Assembly (NCBI GenBank): GCA_946409475.1
Contig: CAMJWQ010000026.1
Location: 1-16,693, forward strand
Length of the DNA stretch: 16,693 nt
Source of the DNA: an uncultured Lachnospiraceae bacterium
GTDB taxonomy: Bacteria > Bacillota > Clostridia > Lachnospirales > Lachnospiraceae
Reading direction: 5' to 3'
Positions 1 through 6,886 of this stretch are shown here, one piece after another. Position 1 is the stretch's first letter, and each line of letters opens with the position of its first letter. The notes beneath the pieces were generated by a model. The model saw nothing but the letters and a program-made list of their open reading frames with translations, ran no database searches and had not been told where the DNA came from. The translations under genes and the position numbers were made by a program.

Positions 1-2
1 CC

Positions 3-224
3 CAGAAGGCGCTTGCATTGCAAATTGGGGTAGCCACAGGGACCGTGCAGCAATATGAGCTAGGCAAACGTCAGCCACGCCTGGAACAGATATATACCAT
101 AGCTGATGCGCTCAACATCCCAGTTGAGAATTTACTAGGAATTGACGCTGAGAATCGAATTGTCTCATCCACGGATAAATTACTTTGTTTTTTTGATGTT
201 TTAAAATGGAACTGCAAAGCATGA
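3..224 (+). CDS. XRE-family HTH transcriptional regulator, C-terminal part (5' end outside the window)
   Basis: The open frame enters from the left edge, so the true start lies upstream. The first in-window start-like codon (TTG at 18) falls inside the helix-turn-helix and is not a start. The visible residues read QKALALQIGVATGTVQQYE followed by LGKRQPRLEQI and ALNIPVENLLG. This is the typical second half of an HTH_3 (Cro/C1) domain: the turn plus recognition helix (IGVATGTVQQYELGK), then two packing helices. About 25 further residues follow without a recognisable domain. The gene ends 90 bases before the ABC transporter operon, on the same strand. It could be a local regulator, but it could equally be the last gene of a separate upstream element. 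The family assignment is secure; the target is unknown. Confidence 0.8.
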   Translation, partial: QKALALQIGVATGTVQQYELGKRQPRLEQIYTIADALNIPVENLLGIDAENRIVSSTDKLLCFFDVLKWNCKA

Positions 225-231
225 GTGCCTA

Positions 232-260
232 TTGATATTTTGAGCTTTGTCGAGTAAAGT
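232..260 (+). promoter_or_regulatory. Candidate sigma-A-type promoter of the ABC/feo operon
   Basis: A TTGATA box (232-237, five of six matches to TTGACA) is followed after exactly 17 bases by TAAAGT (255-260, four of six matches to TATAAT). Transcription would begin near 267, leaving a leader of about 48 bases before the ATG at 315. It is the best spaced pair in the gap between the XRE fragment and the first ABC gene. This is inference from sequence only. Confidence 0.45.
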
Positions 261-268
261 GAAATTGA

Positions 269-284
269 GTTAGTAATATCTAAC
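269..284 (+). promoter_or_regulatory. Inverted repeat at the predicted transcription start, candidate metal-repressor operator
   Basis: GTTAG (269-273) and CTAAC (280-284) form a perfect 5-base inverted repeat with a 6-base AT spacer. It sits immediately downstream of the predicted -10 box, where bound repressor would block initiation. DtxR-family operators are palindromes rich in TTAG/CTAA half-sites, and a DtxR-family repressor gene lies at the 3' end of this operon, so autoregulation by metal is plausible. The arms are short, so the assignment is tentative. Confidence 0.35.
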
Positions 285-314
285 CCAGAAAATATAAAGA
301 AAGGGGTATCGTTT

Positions 315-2066
315 ATGGAACAAAAACGAACCGGATTATCATACGTTTTTACCCTTGCAAAAGGGGAGCGTGGAAAGCTGGGCGTTGGAATGTTTTTAGC
401 TGTCTTCTGCTCTGCTTTGTCTTTCATCCCGTATCTGGTGGTGTATCGGATTTTGCTTCTTATAATCAAAAGTGAAGTGACCTTTGAAGCCATTTTGACG
501 TGGGCGGGCATTGGTGTTTTAGCGGCAGTTTTGCAGGCTGTTTTGATGTCCTTTGCTGGTATCTGCTCCCATGCAGCGGCCTTCAATACCATGCATAAAG
601 TAAAAGTGAAAGTCCTGGAACACATGTCTAAATTTAACCTTGGTTTTTTTCAGGAGCATGCGCCCGGACAAATCAAAACACTTTTATTCGATGATGTAGA
701 CCGGCTGGAGAATTTTCTGGCACACAGTACTCTGGAACTGGCTCAGGCCATTGTTGTACCGCTTATGATGTTTCTCTTTATGCTGCGGTTACATTGGGTC
801 ATGGCACTGGTTATGCTGGTTCCCATGATATTGGGGATTGCGATTCCAATGATGCTGATGAAGCGTTATCCTGATATGAGCAATGAATTTGCCGCTGACA
901 CGGCAAGTCTAAACGCTTCTGCCAATGAGTTCATTGGAGCCATGCCGGTTATCAAGATGTATCATCTGACAGCAGAAAAGTTTGAACAGTATCGAAAGGC
1001 ATTGAACCGTTACACGACCTGTTGGAAAAAGATGTGCCGGTCTTCCTGCAATCCATTGTCGATTACTTTGGTAGTGCTGGATTCGGCCATTCTGTTTACG
1101 CTGCCGGCCGGCGGCTGGCTGTATCTGAAAGGTTCTTTGTCTGTTGCCGCTTACCTGTTGTTTATCCTGCTTACCATGTGCTTCTTTACATCCTTTTTGA
1201 ACTTAGTCACCATTGTCATGCAGTCGATGGAGTTGGGAAGCGGACTTGACAATATAAAGCACATTATGGATATGGAATCAATGAAAGGCGGAAGCAAGGT
1301 CCTTCCAAAAGACGGCTGCTATGCGATTGATTTTGAAGATGTGACCTTCGAGTATACAAAGGACGGGAATGCAGTCCTGGAATCTATCAGTCTTCATCTG
1401 GAACCCGGCAGTGTGAATGCCTTTGTAGGTCCGTCCGGAGCTGGAAAAACTACAGCGGTACAGCTCCTTGGCCGTTATTGGGATACTACCGGCGGTACAA
1501 TCAAGATTGGCGGTACACCGATTACAGATCTAAAAACGGAAAACTTGATGGATTTGACTGCTTTCGTGTTTCAGGATGTGTTTCTTCTGGAAGATACGCT
1601 GCTTGAAAATATCCGAATGGGTACGGAAGCAACCGAGGAACAGGTGCGGCAGGCGGCAAGGGCGGCACAGATTGATGACTTTATTATGGGTCTGCCAAAC
1701 GCATACCGGACACGGATTGGCGACGAAGGCGTAAAACTGTCTGGCGGTCAGCAGCAGAGGATTTCCATCGCAAGGGCAATTCTGAAAAATACGCCGATCG
1801 TAATCTTTGACGAGGCGACGTCCTACTCCGATATCGAGAACGAACACAAGATACAGCTCGCACTTCAAAATCTTCTGAAAGGCAAAACCACTATTATGAT
1901 CGCCCACCGGCTGCATACCATACGGGACGCAGATAAGATTGTGGTGTTCCAGGGTGGGAAAATGGCGGAGCAAGGAACACACGATAAGCTGGTAGCTCAA
2001 AATGGGATCTACAGCCAGATGTGGGATATTTATACGAGAGAAACGATTGGAAAGGAGGCGGTCTGA
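315..2066 (+). CDS. ABC transporter, fused permease/ATPase (siderophore/iron YbtP/IrtA-like half-transporter)
   Basis: A 583-residue half-transporter with an N-terminal type-IV exporter-fold membrane domain (about residues 1-310, six hydrophobic segments) and a C-terminal ATPase domain (about 335-575). The Walker A is GPSGAGKT (372-379), the signature LSGGQQQR (475-482), the Walker B ends in D499-E500, and the H-loop histidine is H531 in IAHRL. The D-loop reads DEATSYSDIENE rather than the usual DEATSALD. As I recall, this deviation is typical of the YbtP/YbtQ and IrtA/IrtB group that handles metallophores. The ATG follows GAAAGGGG (299-306) by 8 bases. The stop codon directly abuts the ATG of the second half-transporter, so the two proteins very likely form a heterodimer. 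The neighbouring feo genes support a role in iron or another transition metal. The exact substrate and direction are not decidable; a peptide or drug exporter is the main alternative. Confidence 0.85.
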   Translation: MEQKRTGLSYVFTLAKGERGKLGVGMFLAVFCSALSFIPYLVVYRILLLIIKSEVTFEAILTWAGIGVLAAVLQAVLMSFAGICSHAAAFNTMHKVKVKVLEHMSKFNLGFFQEHAPGQIKTLLFDDVDRLENFLAHSTLELAQAIVVPLMMFLFMLRLHWVMALVMLVPMILGIAIPMMLMKRYPDMSNEFAADTASLNASANEFIGAMPVIKMYHLTAEKFEQYRKALNRYTTCWKKMCRSSCNPLSITLVVLDSAILFTLPAGGWLYLKGSLSVAAYLLFILLTMCFFTSFLNLVTIVMQSMELGSGLDNIKHIMDMESMKGGSKVLPKDGCYAIDFEDVTFEYTKDGNAVLESISLHLEPGSVNAFVGPSGAGKTTAVQLLGRYWDTTGGTIKIGGTPITDLKTENLMDLTAFVFQDVFLLEDTLLENIRMGTEATEEQVRQAARAAQIDDFIMGLPNAYRTRIGDEGVKLSGGQQQRISIARAILKNTPIVIFDEATSYSDIENEHKIQLALQNLLKGKTTIMIAHRLHTIRDADKIVVFQGGKMAEQGTHDKLVAQNGIYSQMWDIYTRETIGKEAV

Positions 2067-3806
2067 ATGCTGCGAACAATCAAAAAACTATTGGGTGGTA
2101 AGCAAAAACAGCTAACCTTTCCGGTATTCCTAATGACCTTGGATGCAATCGGAAGTATGATCCTTTACTTTATTCTGTATCTGACCGTTGTCCGTCTGCT
2201 GGATGGTGCGTTCACGGCAGGAATCATGATAACCGATACCGTGATTTGTCTTATTGCCGTTATCCTGCGGCTGATTGTTTACCGCAGCGGCTATTATCTC
2301 TGCTTTTCCAGAGGTGCACAAATATGTGGTCAGATGCGGGTGGAATTGGCAGATCACTTCCGTTCTCTCAGCCTGGGGTATTTTAATCAGAATAGCAGCG
2401 GATATTTGTTAAGCACCCTGACAAAAGATTTAAGCAATTTTGAGTTGATTATTACCCATGCACTTCCCTCTATGGTAAAAACAGTGGTGATGGCTGGCCT
2501 GATTTTGATTGGTACATTCTTTATCAACTGGAAACTGGCTTTGGCAGAATGCGCGGTACTTCTAATCGCATGGCCGGTGCTTTGCTGGGGTAATCATCTG
2601 GTAGAAAAATACGGGACACAGAAACGAAATTTAACATCCAAAATGATTTCCATTGTTTTGGAATATATCCGGGGTATGAAGGTCTTTAAGTCTCACAACA
2701 TGACAAACTCACACTTTTCCAGAATGTCGGATACCCTGGAGGACATTCGGAAAACAAACGTCAAAGCAGAGATAAAGACAGCAGTTCCTACAAGCCTGTA
2801 TTCCATTGTCGTAAGCTTTCTGCTTCCCCTTGTTTTGCTGATCGGAAGTTATCTGCTTTTGGGTGGTTCCATTTTGCCGGAACAGCTTGTGGCATTTCTG
2901 ATTATGAGTCTGGCCCTATCCGCCTTGCTGATTGCCTTTGAGCATTCCTACAACATGCTCAAAGATTTGAAGCTGGCCGCCGTCAATCTGGAGCGGGCCT
3001 ATGATACAAAGCCGCTTCCTTATAAGGAAGAACAGGTAAAGCTTTCACATTTTGATGTTTCCTTTGAGCATGTGGATTTTTCCTATAACCGGCAGGCTGA
3101 TGTTCTACATGATGTAAATTTCCATGCAAAGGAAGGAAGTACCACCGCTCTAATTGGTCCTTCCGGCTCTGGCAAATCAACCATTGCCAGCCTGATTGCC
3201 CGTTTTTGGGACGTAACGAAAGGATGTATCAAAATCGGCGGGCGTGATGTGAAAGACCTGAATCCTGATGGAATTTTACACTATATCAGCGAGGTATTCC
3301 AGGAAAATACGCTTTTGTCGGATACCATCTATAACAACATCGGGGCTGGACGCGAGAATGCGACCGAAAAAGAAGTTTATGCAGCCGCAAAAGCCGCTCA
3401 TTGCCATGAGTTTATCGAAAAGCTGCCGGACGGTTATCAAACAAGGCTTTCCGAGGGGGGCGGCACTCTTTCCGGTGGTGAAAAACAAAGGATCGCTATT
3501 GCAAGAGCCATTTTGAAAGATGCACCAATCCTGCTGTTGGATGAATCCACCGCATCGCTGGATGCAGATAACGAAGCGAAAATAAATCAGGCATTGGACC
3601 ATTTAATGAAAAATAAAACCGTTTTCGTCATTGCCCACCGTCTTAACACCATACAAAATGCGGATCAAATCATTCTTCTGAACAAAGGGCGAATTGAGGA
3701 AATCGGCACACATCAGAAGCTTCTGAAAAAGCGAGGTCATTATTTTAAGATGGTGCAGGAACAAGAAAAAGCAAAAACATGGATTGTGAAGGGAGAGACA
3801 GTATGA
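2067..3806 (+). CDS. ABC transporter, fused permease/ATPase, heterodimer partner (YbtQ/IrtB-like)
   Basis: A 579-residue second half-transporter with an N-terminal six-helix membrane domain (about 15-310) and a C-terminal ATPase (about 330-570). The Walker A is GPSGSGKS (364-371), the signature LSGGEKQR (468-475), the Walker B acidic pair D492-E493, the D-loop STASLD is canonical, and the H-loop histidine is H524. Both halves carry an intact Walker B glutamate, so neither ATP site looks degenerate. The start is ATG immediately after the upstream stop, with AAAGGAGG (2051-2058) 8 bases before it. The 3' end overlaps feoA by an ATGA junction, which ties the transporter pair to ferrous-iron uptake at the translational level. 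The role in siderophore or metal transport is inferred from the family and operon; the fold and energy coupling are certain. Confidence 0.85.
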   Translation: MLRTIKKLLGGKQKQLTFPVFLMTLDAIGSMILYFILYLTVVRLLDGAFTAGIMITDTVICLIAVILRLIVYRSGYYLCFSRGAQICGQMRVELADHFRSLSLGYFNQNSSGYLLSTLTKDLSNFELIITHALPSMVKTVVMAGLILIGTFFINWKLALAECAVLLIAWPVLCWGNHLVEKYGTQKRNLTSKMISIVLEYIRGMKVFKSHNMTNSHFSRMSDTLEDIRKTNVKAEIKTAVPTSLYSIVVSFLLPLVLLIGSYLLLGGSILPEQLVAFLIMSLALSALLIAFEHSYNMLKDLKLAAVNLERAYDTKPLPYKEEQVKLSHFDVSFEHVDFSYNRQADVLHDVNFHAKEGSTTALIGPSGSGKSTIASLIARFWDVTKGCIKIGGRDVKDLNPDGILHYISEVFQENTLLSDTIYNNIGAGRENATEKEVYAAAKAAHCHEFIEKLPDGYQTRLSEGGGTLSGGEKQRIAIARAILKDAPILLLDESTASLDADNEAKINQALDHLMKNKTVFVIAHRLNTIQNADQIILLNKGRIEEIGTHQKLLKKRGHYFKMVQEQEKAKTWIVKGETV

Positions 3807-4033
3807 AAAAATTAAGTGAATTACAGGGTGGTACAACCGGAATGGTCACCGCCATTTCAGGAGACACCCGCTTTCAGAGCAGGGTGACGTCCATCGGGCT
3901 GACAGTGGGCAGCGCCATCGAGGTTATCCAGAACCCGAAAAAACGCCCGCTCCTCCTTTATGGACGGGATACGATGATTGCCATTAACCGGGTGGATTCT
4001 GAAAAAATCATGGTGGAGGTGACTGGAAAATGA
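3803..4033 (+). CDS. feoA: FeoA, ferrous iron transport accessory protein
   Basis: A 76-residue SH3-like FeoA protein. Recognisable elements are LSELQGGTTGMVTAI near the N-terminus, a middle SIGLTVGSAIEVIQ strand-turn and the C-terminal strand DTMIAINRVDSEKIMVEV. FeoA is a small cytoplasmic partner of FeoB that modulates ferrous-iron transport. I chose the ATG at 3803 over an in-frame upstream ATG at 3779. The later start gives the normal family length, is preceded by GAAGGGAGAG at 3788-3797, and makes an ATGA overlap with the ABC gene stop (3804-3806). The 3' end overlaps feoB by another ATGA junction, indicating coupled translation and near-equal expression. Confidence 0.9.
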   Translation: MKKLSELQGGTTGMVTAISGDTRFQSRVTSIGLTVGSAIEVIQNPKKRPLLLYGRDTMIAINRVDSEKIMVEVTGK

Positions 4034-6054
4034 GTGAAACAACTATCGCCCTTTTGGGGCAGCCGAATTCCGGTAAGTCCACGCTGTTTAACGGTCTGAC
4101 CGGCTCCCGCCAGCATGTGGGCAACTGGCCGGGAAAGACCGTGGAGAGCAAACGGGGTGCCTTTAACCGTCAGGGCGACACTTACCATGTGGTAGACCTC
4201 CCTGGTACATACAGCCTGTCGGCAAATTCCGAGGAGGAGATCGTGACGCGCAATTTTATCGCGGGCGGGCAGGCTGACCTGATCTGCATTCTGGCGGATG
4301 CCTCCCAGCTGGAACGCAGTCTGTTTATGCTGGCTGATTACGCCGGCATTCAGGTTCCGGCGGTTCTGATACTGAACATGATGGATGTGTGCGATGCACA
4401 GGGTAAGAAGATAGATACAGAGGGACTTGAAAGAGAATTGGGGATTCCGGTAATCCCAATGGTCGCCGCAGATAAAAAACGCTATGACGACTTTTATGAA
4501 GTGCTGGAAAAACGTTGCGCAAAAGCCTCCCTGTTAAAAGAGGACGGACTTTCCACTCTTTACGCAGAGGAACTTGGAGTAAATTTTGAAAAAGTGAAAA
4601 AGCTATTGCCGGAAAAAGGCATTGGTATCTATTCCGTGGATTGGCTTACCACAAAGCTTCTGGAAAAGGATGCACTTGCAATTTCTGTCGTGCGGGAAGT
4701 AATAGATACAGCCGCATTTGACCAGCTGCAGGTTGAACTGGGCGGAATACAGGATGGCAATCTGCGGTCGGCAGACTGCAAGTTTCAATGGATCGAAAAG
4801 CTGATGAAGGGTAACGTTGTCAATACCGGACAAAGAGTGAAAAGGAGCCGCTTTGATCGGGCTGCCACCAGCAAACGCTGGGGCAAGCCGATTGCCATTG
4901 GAATGATTGTGCTGGGGCTTGTGGTATCCATGTTAATCGGCATGCCGCTGATGGGGTTGTTTGGTGCATTGATCTCGGGGATTTCCGCACCACTGTCCAG
5001 TTGGCTTCTGAGTATCGGCACTGCGCCGTTTATAGTGTCTCTGCTCTGCAACGCGGTTCTAACCGCCGTTTCCTTTGCACTTCAGATGGCAAGCTATGTT
5101 TTCGGTATCAGCCTTGTCTTTGGATTCATGGAGGATATAGGGTACATGGCCCGCATTTCTTATACGTTTGACAACACTATGGCGAAGCTGGGTCTTCAAG
5201 GCAAGGCCATCATGCCGTTTCTGGTCAGCTTTGGCTGCAATATCGGAGGAGTGACCGGTACGCGCGTAATCGATTCTTGGGGGCAGCGGGTTATGACCAT
5301 GGCGCTTTCCTGGGCAGTACCCTGCGCATCCACATGGGGTGTGGTCGGTCTTGTCAGCGGAACCTTCTTTGGGAGTCAAGCGGTTTTTGTTATCCTGTCC
5401 CTGTTTGCTGTGGCTTTCCTGCACATGTATGTAACCTATAAAATATTTGGGCGTTCTCTGAATAAAGAAGCCGAACGTACCGGGTTGATTATGGAACTGC
5501 CGCCGTATCACAAACCCCATTGGAAAAGCCTGTTTGGCTCCGTGTTCAACAAAATGGGCAATGTTCTGAAACGTGCGCTTCTGATTATCATCACGATCTC
5601 CGTTGTGTTCTGGCTTCTGGCTTATACGCCGGATGGAAACGTGCAGAGCAGCATTATTTACCGGATCGGTACCTTCATCGAGCCCGTGACTCTCAGATTC
5701 GGACTGCCGTGGCAGCTGTTCATGGCTTTCGCCGCGTCCGCCATGGGAAAGGAAGCCGCACTGGGGGTAATGGCCTCCCTGTTTAACACAGATGGAATCT
5801 GGAGCGCCATTGAGGGTAGCAGTGTTGTCAATACGGCAGTACTTAGCACAAGCCTGATGTCCGTTGTCTCGAAGCCGGAAGCACTGGCGTTCCTGTTTGC
5901 CTTTTTCTTTAACATACCTTGCCTGATGGCACTTTCCGCTACCGCGCAGGAAAGCCATTCTATGAAATGGACGCTTCGGATTGCGGGATATTACATTGGA
6001 ATGGCACTGGTTATGGCAGCCATTGCCTATCACGTTGGATTGCTGATTTTCTGA
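4030..6054 (+). CDS. feoB: FeoB-type G-protein-coupled metal permease (divergent membrane core)
   Basis: A 674-residue protein with an N-terminal G domain, a GDI-like helical spacer (about 170-275) and a membrane domain with two Gate regions (about 285-674). G motifs are complete: G1 GQPNSGKS (10-17), G2 threonine T37 in GNWPGKTVE, G3 DLPG (56-59), G4 NMMD (116-119). Family role: GTP-dependent import of ferrous iron through the inner membrane. The first Gate motif reads GCNIGG (402-407) where classical FeoB has GCNVPA. The second core reads WAVPCAS (428-434) where classical FeoB has PFMSCSA. The pore therefore looks non-standard and the metal could differ from Fe(II). GGAGGTGA (4015-4022) lies 7 bases before the ATG, which overlaps the feoA stop. 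A minority FeoB subtype is the best name; the transporter family is not in doubt. Confidence 0.9.
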   Translation: MSETTIALLGQPNSGKSTLFNGLTGSRQHVGNWPGKTVESKRGAFNRQGDTYHVVDLPGTYSLSANSEEEIVTRNFIAGGQADLICILADASQLERSLFMLADYAGIQVPAVLILNMMDVCDAQGKKIDTEGLERELGIPVIPMVAADKKRYDDFYEVLEKRCAKASLLKEDGLSTLYAEELGVNFEKVKKLLPEKGIGIYSVDWLTTKLLEKDALAISVVREVIDTAAFDQLQVELGGIQDGNLRSADCKFQWIEKLMKGNVVNTGQRVKRSRFDRAATSKRWGKPIAIGMIVLGLVVSMLIGMPLMGLFGALISGISAPLSSWLLSIGTAPFIVSLLCNAVLTAVSFALQMASYVFGISLVFGFMEDIGYMARISYTFDNTMAKLGLQGKAIMPFLVSFGCNIGGVTGTRVIDSWGQRVMTMALSWAVPCASTWGVVGLVSGTFFGSQAVFVILSLFAVAFLHMYVTYKIFGRSLNKEAERTGLIMELPPYHKPHWKSLFGSVFNKMGNVLKRALLIIITISVVFWLLAYTPDGNVQSSIIYRIGTFIEPVTLRFGLPWQLFMAFAASAMGKEAALGVMASLFNTDGIWSAIEGSSVVNTAVLSTSLMSVVSKPEALAFLFAFFFNIPCLMALSATAQESHSMKWTLRIAGYYIGMALVMAAIAYHVGLLIF

Positions 6055-6070
6055 AAAAGGGGGATAAAGT

Positions 6071-6304
6071 ATGCTGATAAAGCTACTGGATTATTTACAG
6101 GACGGTCAAGTACACAGCATTGAGGAGCTTGCTGAGCTCTCTTATAAAGATGTAGACAGCATACGGTCCGAATTGGAATACCTGGAACGGCAGGGATATA
6201 TCCGAAAGGTATCTCTCCAAAATGGTTGTAACCATAACTGCTGCGGGTGCCACGGCTGCGATCAGCCTGTCTCCAACATGACTATGTGGGAGGTCGTCAA
6301 ATGA
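6071..6304 (+). CDS. FeoC-like winged-helix protein with Cys cluster
   Basis: A 77-residue protein with an N-terminal winged-helix segment (about 1-48: LLDYLQDGQVHSIEELAELS, then a recognition-helix-like stretch ending LERQGYIRKV). A compact cysteine cluster follows at C53, C57, C58, C60 and C63 (CNHNCCGCHGC). FeoC proteins are small cytoplasmic winged-helix partners of FeoB, and some bind an Fe-S cluster through clustered cysteines, which matches this layout. The ATG at 6071 follows AAGGGGG (6057-6063) by 7 bases and sits 16 bases after the feoB stop. The extra cysteines and the two histidines could bind iron, an Fe-S cluster or zinc. The FeoC role is inferred from fold, size and position; the winged helix itself is clear. 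Confidence 0.75.
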   Translation: MLIKLLDYLQDGQVHSIEELAELSYKDVDSIRSELEYLERQGYIRKVSLQNGCNHNCCGCHGCDQPVSNMTMWEVVK

Positions 6305-6325
6305 GCTGACAAAGGAGTGAGTGTT

Positions 6326-6697
6326 TTGAAGTTAGGCAGATCATTAGAAGATTATCTGGAAACAATTTTAATTTTGAAAAATCATCTTGGTGAGGTACAT
6401 TCCATTGATGTGGCAAGACAAATGAATTTTTCAAAGCCCTCTGTCAGTCATGCAGTTAAGATACTTCAAAATAAGAGGTATCTGTCAGTAGATATAGATG
6501 GCAGTCTTCACTTAACTAAAAAAGGTTCGGAACTCGCAAACCAAATTTATGAGCGCCACCGTTTCTTTAAAGATTGTCTTATAGAAGCGGGGGTAGCTCC
6601 CGATCAGGCAGAGACCGATGCATGTCAGATTGAGCATGTCATAAGTGAAGAAAGTTTTCGAAAAATAAAGGAAGCAGTAAAAAAAGAAGGATGGTGA
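6326..6697 (+). CDS. DtxR/MntR-family metal-dependent transcriptional repressor
   Basis: A 123-residue two-domain regulator: winged helix (about 6-66, recognition helix near SKPSVSHAVKIL) and dimerisation/metal domain (about 67-123), with no C-terminal SH3-like domain, as in MntR. The metal ligands of the family are all present: D9, E12, H78, C100, E103 and H104. The C-x-x-E-H arrangement matches DtxR/IdeR iron repressors; MntR has Glu at the cysteine position. A GTG at 6317 is in frame but lies on the ribosome binding site AAAGGAG (6311-6317). TTG at 6326, 8 bases downstream, is the sensible start. It is the last intact gene of the feo operon and likely represses it when metal is plentiful, possibly through the inverted repeat at 269-284. 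The specificity (iron or manganese) is inferred. Confidence 0.88.
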   Translation: MKLGRSLEDYLETILILKNHLGEVHSIDVARQMNFSKPSVSHAVKILQNKRYLSVDIDGSLHLTKKGSELANQIYERHRFFKDCLIEAGVAPDQAETDACQIEHVISEESFRKIKEAVKKEGW

Positions 6698-6811
6698 ACC
6701 CAATAGGGGTATTAGATTTACTACTAATTGCAGTCGGCTTATCAATGGATGCTTTTGCCGTTTCCGGCAGCCATTGCAACAAGCATTGATGCTATGATAT
6801 CAAAATATTAA
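6691..6811 (+). pseudogene. mntP: Remnant of mntP (manganese efflux pump), internally deleted and frameshifted
   Basis: Overlapping the end of the repressor gene, the ATG at 6691 opens a 32-codon frame ending at 6789. It begins with VLDLLLIAVGLSMDAFAVS, the characteristic first transmembrane helix of MntP with its SMDAFAVS motif. The next bases, read one frame over from 6764, give AAIATSIDAM. This resembles the second internal motif of MntP (ATSIDA), which normally lies well over 70 residues later. Thus about two thirds of the gene is missing and the two MntP repeat halves are fused at a short homologous stretch, with a frame change. The fragment cannot make a pump. An intact mntR-mntP pair probably once stood here. 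The first motif is strong; the second is short and less certain. Confidence 0.65.
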
Positions 6812-6886
6812 TTACAGGCAGCTAGCAAGTAGAAACGAGTTTAAAACATTGATTATTATAAAAGGGATAAAGAAACTTGAAAAAAT

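Noticed and set aside
3779..3802. Upstream ATG as feoA start
   Set aside because: It would add eight residues not typical of FeoA and ignores the well-placed ribosome binding site and ATGA overlap at 3803.
5059..6033. Long minus-strand open frame of 324 codons opposite feoB
   Set aside because: It is a shadow of feoB. The translation is low-complexity, rich in H, Q, G and R, with no domain, and the plus strand encodes a conserved membrane protein.
6317..6325. GTG start for the DtxR-family gene
   Set aside because: It lies on the ribosome binding site AAAGGAG; TTG at 6326 has proper spacing and gives the expected N-terminus.
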